A stretch of 32,095 nucleotides of DNA from Candidatus Peregrinibacteria bacterium Greene1014_49 (lineage in GTDB: Bacteria; Patescibacteriota; Gracilibacteria; Peribacterales; Peribacteraceae): positions 1 to 32,095 of the forward strand of contig VMGQ01000001.1 of the NCBI GenBank assembly GCA_007376635.1, written 5' to 3'. Below the pieces are notes generated by a model. The model had not been told where the DNA came from and made no database searches. It saw only the letters and a program-made list of their open reading frames with translations. The translations under genes were made by a program, and so were the position numbers. Numbering within the stretch: the first letter of the stretch is position 1; the number at the start of each line of letters is the position of its first letter. This document shows, in pieces, positions 30,526 to 32,095 of this stretch.

Positions 30526-32095
30526 TAATATACGGTAGATAGGTAACACTCCTCACAGTAGACCGTTTCAGGGCGCTCGGGAGCGTATGTCGTCTGAATT
30601 CCCTTCTTGCACTTGGCGCACTCCCGCTCCCAAAGCTGCCGCGGATTTCTGAGCTTCAATCGCCACTTGTGCCGCTCATCGGGATGCACATGCGGCACCG
30701 GAATGCCCATATCGCGGTAGAACTGCAGCTCCTGGGGAATGATTTTGAACGGCCTTCCCGTCGCTTCGCAGTGCAGGATCTGCGTGCAGATCTCGTCATC
30801 CACCTTCCGGATGTTATCAGGCAAATCCGCTGCGGGCCCCATGTAGTTTTTCTGCAAATCCTCTTCCTCTTGCCACTGCCAGCCGCGTTTGAGGACTTCC
30901 TCTTTCGTCAGCGGTACGTGTTCCTGCGCCAGCGACTCGTTGTAGGCGTAGATACTGTGCTGCGGAGAGAAGAACTTTCCCCATTCCCCCGTTTTTTGCA
31001 TGTGTTCGATGATCTTGGGGACAAGTTCTTCATATTCCAATTTGGTGTACTGCTTGTTGAAGATGCAGTACTCGTTCTTCCGTAAGCCCGAGCACCCGAA
31101 GCAGTTCTTGGAGCCGAAGCTGTGGTCGCAATAGATGAGCTCTGAGCACCCGTGCCAGCAGAGATTGCAGAAGAGAAGATGATACGGATCGTATCCGCAC
31201 GCCTGGCAGAAGTAGACGAGTTCCGCGTTTTGGCCCCAGTATGTGTAATCCATGCAATTCTTGGAATTCTGGATGCACTGGCAGTAGCTGCAATCTTCGA
31301 GATTGTTGCCTTCAAAGCACCACTTCGCATTCTTGCAATTACGGAGGTAATCGCCGCTGCAGTGATCGAGATTCATTCCGTGAAATTCCTTCACGATGGG
31401 ATCGCCGAGCATCTCTTCGATGCGCTGCTGCGCTGCCGTCATGTCTTTGTAACTCCCTGTATTCACGCTGCGAAGGAATTCTTCGTATTCAGTTTTCGTT
31501 TTTTGCTTGTTGAAAACCACATACTCTTTCTTGATTTGATTCGTGCATCCGAAGCAGTGCGTACACCCCTGACAATCACGCAGGAAGAAGCTGTCGCGGC
31601 AATTGATGCAGTCGCGGCTGTAGCGCAGGTTGTAGCAATCGCGGCATCCCACACATTCGTAGAGAAGTTCACAATGCTCAAGATTCAGATTGTCGATGCA
31701 GGTATTGCACTGATTGATCCATGATCCGAAGTAGCAGTCTTCATCTTGGTTGCTACTGAAAAGGAGATAGCAATTTTTGAGCTGACTTCCCGTATTGCAA
31801 TAATCGCTGTTTTCATACGGCTTCTCGAGAATGCGTGCCATGCGTGGAACGCGTGACTGGAGCGCAAAGAACTGCTCGAAGAATGGCTTCCTGAAGTCGA
31901 AATCCACTCCGTAATCGAGTGCACTCCATTTGTCGCTGTACCATTCGTCATTCTCGTACACGGGAAACGGTTTGTCTGTGGAATAGCAAGAAATCATCTG
32001 TTTCCCTGTGAGATCGCATTTGCGATGATAGAGGAACCGCTCATTGCGACGTGCGAGGCGGAGCTGCATGCGACAACGCGGACAGAGATCTGGTG
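30525..32095 (-). CDS. Cys-rich double zinc-ribbon protein, paralog K, N-terminus outside window
   Basis: The frame is open to the window edge: codons before the ORF-track ATG read PDLCPRCR, the end of the first zinc site, so the gene starts upstream. At least 522 residues are visible; about 35-40 are missing if it matches its paralogs. The N-terminal module keeps CPRC and a single Cys in CDLTGK. The C-terminal module has CEATGR, HPDER, CAKC and CEEC. Array 1 is capped by CTHCFGCTNQIKKEYVVFNKQ and array 2 by CFGCSGLRKNEYCIFNKQY. Its stop overlaps the start of J. The operon promoter is not in the window. Confidence 0.87.
   Translation of the reverse strand, partial: PDLCPRCRMQLRLARRNERFLYHRKCDLTGKQMISCYSTDKPFPVYENDEWYSDKWSALDYGVDFDFRKPFFEQFFALQSRVPRMARILEKPYENSDYCNTGSQLKNCYLLFSSNQDEDCYFGSWINQCNTCIDNLNLEHCELLYECVGCRDCYNLRYSRDCINCRDSFFLRDCQGCTHCFGCTNQIKKEYVVFNKQKTKTEYEEFLRSVNTGSYKDMTAAQQRIEEMLGDPIVKEFHGMNLDHCSGDYLRNCKNAKWCFEGNNLEDCSYCQCIQNSKNCMDYTYWGQNAELVYFCQACGYDPYHLLFCNLCWHGCSELIYCDHSFGSKNCFGCSGLRKNEYCIFNKQYTKLEYEELVPKIIEHMQKTGEWGKFFSPQHSIYAYNESLAQEHVPLTKEEVLKRGWQWQEEEDLQKNYMGPAADLPDNIRKVDDEICTQILHCEATGRPFKIIPQELQFYRDMGIPVPHVHPDERHKWRLKLRNPRQLWERECAKCKKGIQTTYAPERPETVYCEECYLSTVY

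Noticed and set aside
12116-32000. Many long plus-strand ORFs (for example 15634, 21011, 29899) rich in Ala, Val, Ile and Thr
   Set aside because: These are the antisense frames of Cys-codon-rich genes (TGC/TGT give GCA/ACA antisense). None has a family motif, and all lie fully opposite well-supported genes.
5202-32095. CRISPR array or tandem DNA repeat interpretation of the repeated blocks
   Set aside because: The repetition is at protein level in diverged paralogs about 1.7 kb long, with no short identical repeats or spacers.
5202-32095. Metallothionein or ferredoxin identity for the Cys-rich proteins
   Set aside because: The proteins are ten times longer than metallothioneins, have ordered non-Cys motifs, and lack regular CxxCxxCxxxCP ferredoxin clusters.

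Overview
The window looks like chromosomal DNA of a bacterium from the Candidate Phyla Radiation (Patescibacteria). A Peregrinibacteria/Peribacteria-like lineage is my best guess. The guess rests on large Cys-rich zinc-ribbon proteins of a kind I recall from such genomes, a stand-alone VirD4/TraD-like ATPase, a 56-residue bacterial histone, and about 50% G+C by eye. TGA is used as an ordinary stop (SSF symporter, third TrmB gene), which argues against the UGA-recoding Gracilibacteria and Absconditabacteria. The taxonomic call is inference; nothing here proves it.

Left part (1-5.2 kb): the 3' part of prfB (release factor 2), with an internal deletion and frame change; a tiny histone-fold gene missed by the ORF track; tRNA-Ser(CGA); a large palindromic intergenic repeat; a VirD4/TraD-like ATPase; and a zincin-like metalloprotease. 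These look like housekeeping or backbone genes.

Main part (5.2-32 kb): an expansion of one uncharacterised family. Eleven paralogous proteins of about 550-570 residues, here called A to K, all lie on the minus strand. Each has a zinc-ribbon module at both ends and a two-part Cys-rich body between them, with pseudo-two-fold internal symmetry. They form five units: A; B; F-E-D-C; sORF-G; and K-J-I-H, with stop/start overlaps in the last. Four of the units (A, B, F-E-D-C, sORF-G) begin back-to-back with a plus-strand TrmB-type regulator. A fifth TrmB gene is divergent from a sodium:solute symporter gene. The repeated layout 'TrmB sensor <-> Cys-rich protein operon' is the candidate undescribed system. 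I infer that each regulator controls its divergent operon, and that the family provides paralogous metal-binding proteins made under different conditions. The sequence does not show the biochemical function.

Accessory genes sit between the units: three RelE/YafQ-type toxin-antitoxin loci, a heptad-repeat coiled-coil protein, and small ORFs. Several genes have a -10 box only 7-8 nt before the ATG, suggesting leaderless mRNAs. Palindromic operator-like sites lie in most divergent promoter regions.
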